A stretch of 63,526 nucleotides of DNA from an uncultured Prochlorococcus sp. (GTDB taxonomy: Bacteria; Cyanobacteriota; Cyanobacteriia; PCC-6307; Cyanobiaceae). Positions 63,365 through 63,526 of this stretch are shown here, piece after piece (position 1 is the stretch's first letter; every line of letters begins with the position of its first letter). The notes under the pieces are model-generated. The model worked only from the letters and a program-made list of their open reading frames with translations, was not told the DNA's origin and made no database searches. The stretch is taken from positions 1 through 63,526 of the forward strand of contig CACPLK010000002.1 of the NCBI GenBank assembly GCA_902634795.1. Reading direction: 5' to 3'. The position numbers and the translations under genes are program-made.

Positions 63365-63526
63365 GTGATAGACCAGAGACTACTAAGAGAAAATCCTAAT
63401 TTAATTGAGGAAGGTCTTAAATCAAGAGGAATGGATGTTGATTTAGAACCTCTTCAAAAATTCTCTAAAGATCTTAAAGAGCTTGAAGAAAAGAGAAATT
63501 CTCTACAAGCGCAGGGAAATTCAATT
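63365..63526 (+). CDS. serS: Seryl-tRNA synthetase, N-terminal part (cut by window end)
   Basis: The 54 codons to the window end start at GTG 63365 (MIDQRLLRENPNLIEEGLKS) and read RGMDVDLEPLQKFSKDLKE, then KRNSLQAQGNSI. This matches the N-terminal coiled-coil arm of SerRS, which contacts the long variable arm of tRNA-Ser. The gene follows ycf46 on the same strand. Confidence 0.85.
   Translation, partial: MIDQRLLRENPNLIEEGLKSRGMDVDLEPLQKFSKDLKELEEKRNSLQAQGNSI

Noticed and set aside
1-63526. CRISPR arrays and transposase genes
   Set aside because: No regularly spaced repeat array, Cas-like protein, transposase or insertion sequence ends were seen.

Overview
The window is chromosomal DNA from a marine picocyanobacterium, most likely a low-light-adapted Prochlorococcus. 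The evidence is the AT-rich composition, short intergenic distances, frequent TTG/GTG starts, and a characteristic gene set: overlapping psbD-psbC, petM, ycf4, ycf39, split pntA, NTRC-type thioredoxin reductase, a Som-type porin, futA with a PiuC-like hydroxylase, flavodoxin, and the rpmH-rnpA-yidC-ycf46-serS block.

Layout. Bases 1-3062 hold two secreted-type proteins with DUF4214 repeats, one of them with RTX repeats. Bases 3063-4015 look like a very small integrated element: the 3' end of ychF is duplicated as a 44-bp direct repeat, and inside it lie paired GTTAGA repeats and one ribbon-helix-helix gene. Bases 3985-30270 are mostly core genes: ychF, an efflux adaptor, polA, cysS, a sodium symporter, dxr, the pnt operon, NTRC, infA, ycf39, petM, ilvH, a lipoprotein cyclophilin, ycf4, psbD-psbC, maf, cobQ and a ferredoxin. 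Bases of about 31268-34930 form an integrase island at the 3' end of tRNA-Ser(CGA); it carries a sulfotransferase-like gene, a 56-aa protein and at least three decayed small genes. Bases 35091-39656 are an iron and outer-membrane block (futA, piuC-like gene, porin) followed by glyQ. Bases 39770-46496 are an accessory region of small, mostly unrecognised genes, with a five-gene overlapping operon whose first gene has about 51% GC in an AT-rich setting. Bases 46554-53612 hold prxQ, a TPR-methyltransferase, a SemiSWEET transporter, small membrane proteins, a PsbF-like protein that lacks the heme histidine, and flavodoxin. Bases 53638-63526 return to core genes: two glycosyltransferases, an EamA transporter, sppA, aroH, a DUF2808 protein, rpmH, rnpA, a PH-domain protein, yidC, a Ycf46-type AAA ATPase and the start of serS.

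How it fits together. The core genes serve photosynthesis (PSII core, cytochrome b6f, PSI assembly, NADPH/thioredoxin redox balance), isoprenoid, aromatic and cobalamin synthesis, translation, and membrane protein insertion. futA, the PiuC-like enzyme and flavodoxin point to life under iron limitation. The two putative integration sites (ychF 3' end and tRNA-Ser) share a plan: a gene 3' end used as att site, short direct repeats just inside each boundary that look like recombinase arm sites, and a small cargo. The 0.9-kb ychF element has no integrase of its own, so it is the best candidate for an undescribed minimal or satellite element. All functional calls come from reading the sequence; no database search was run.
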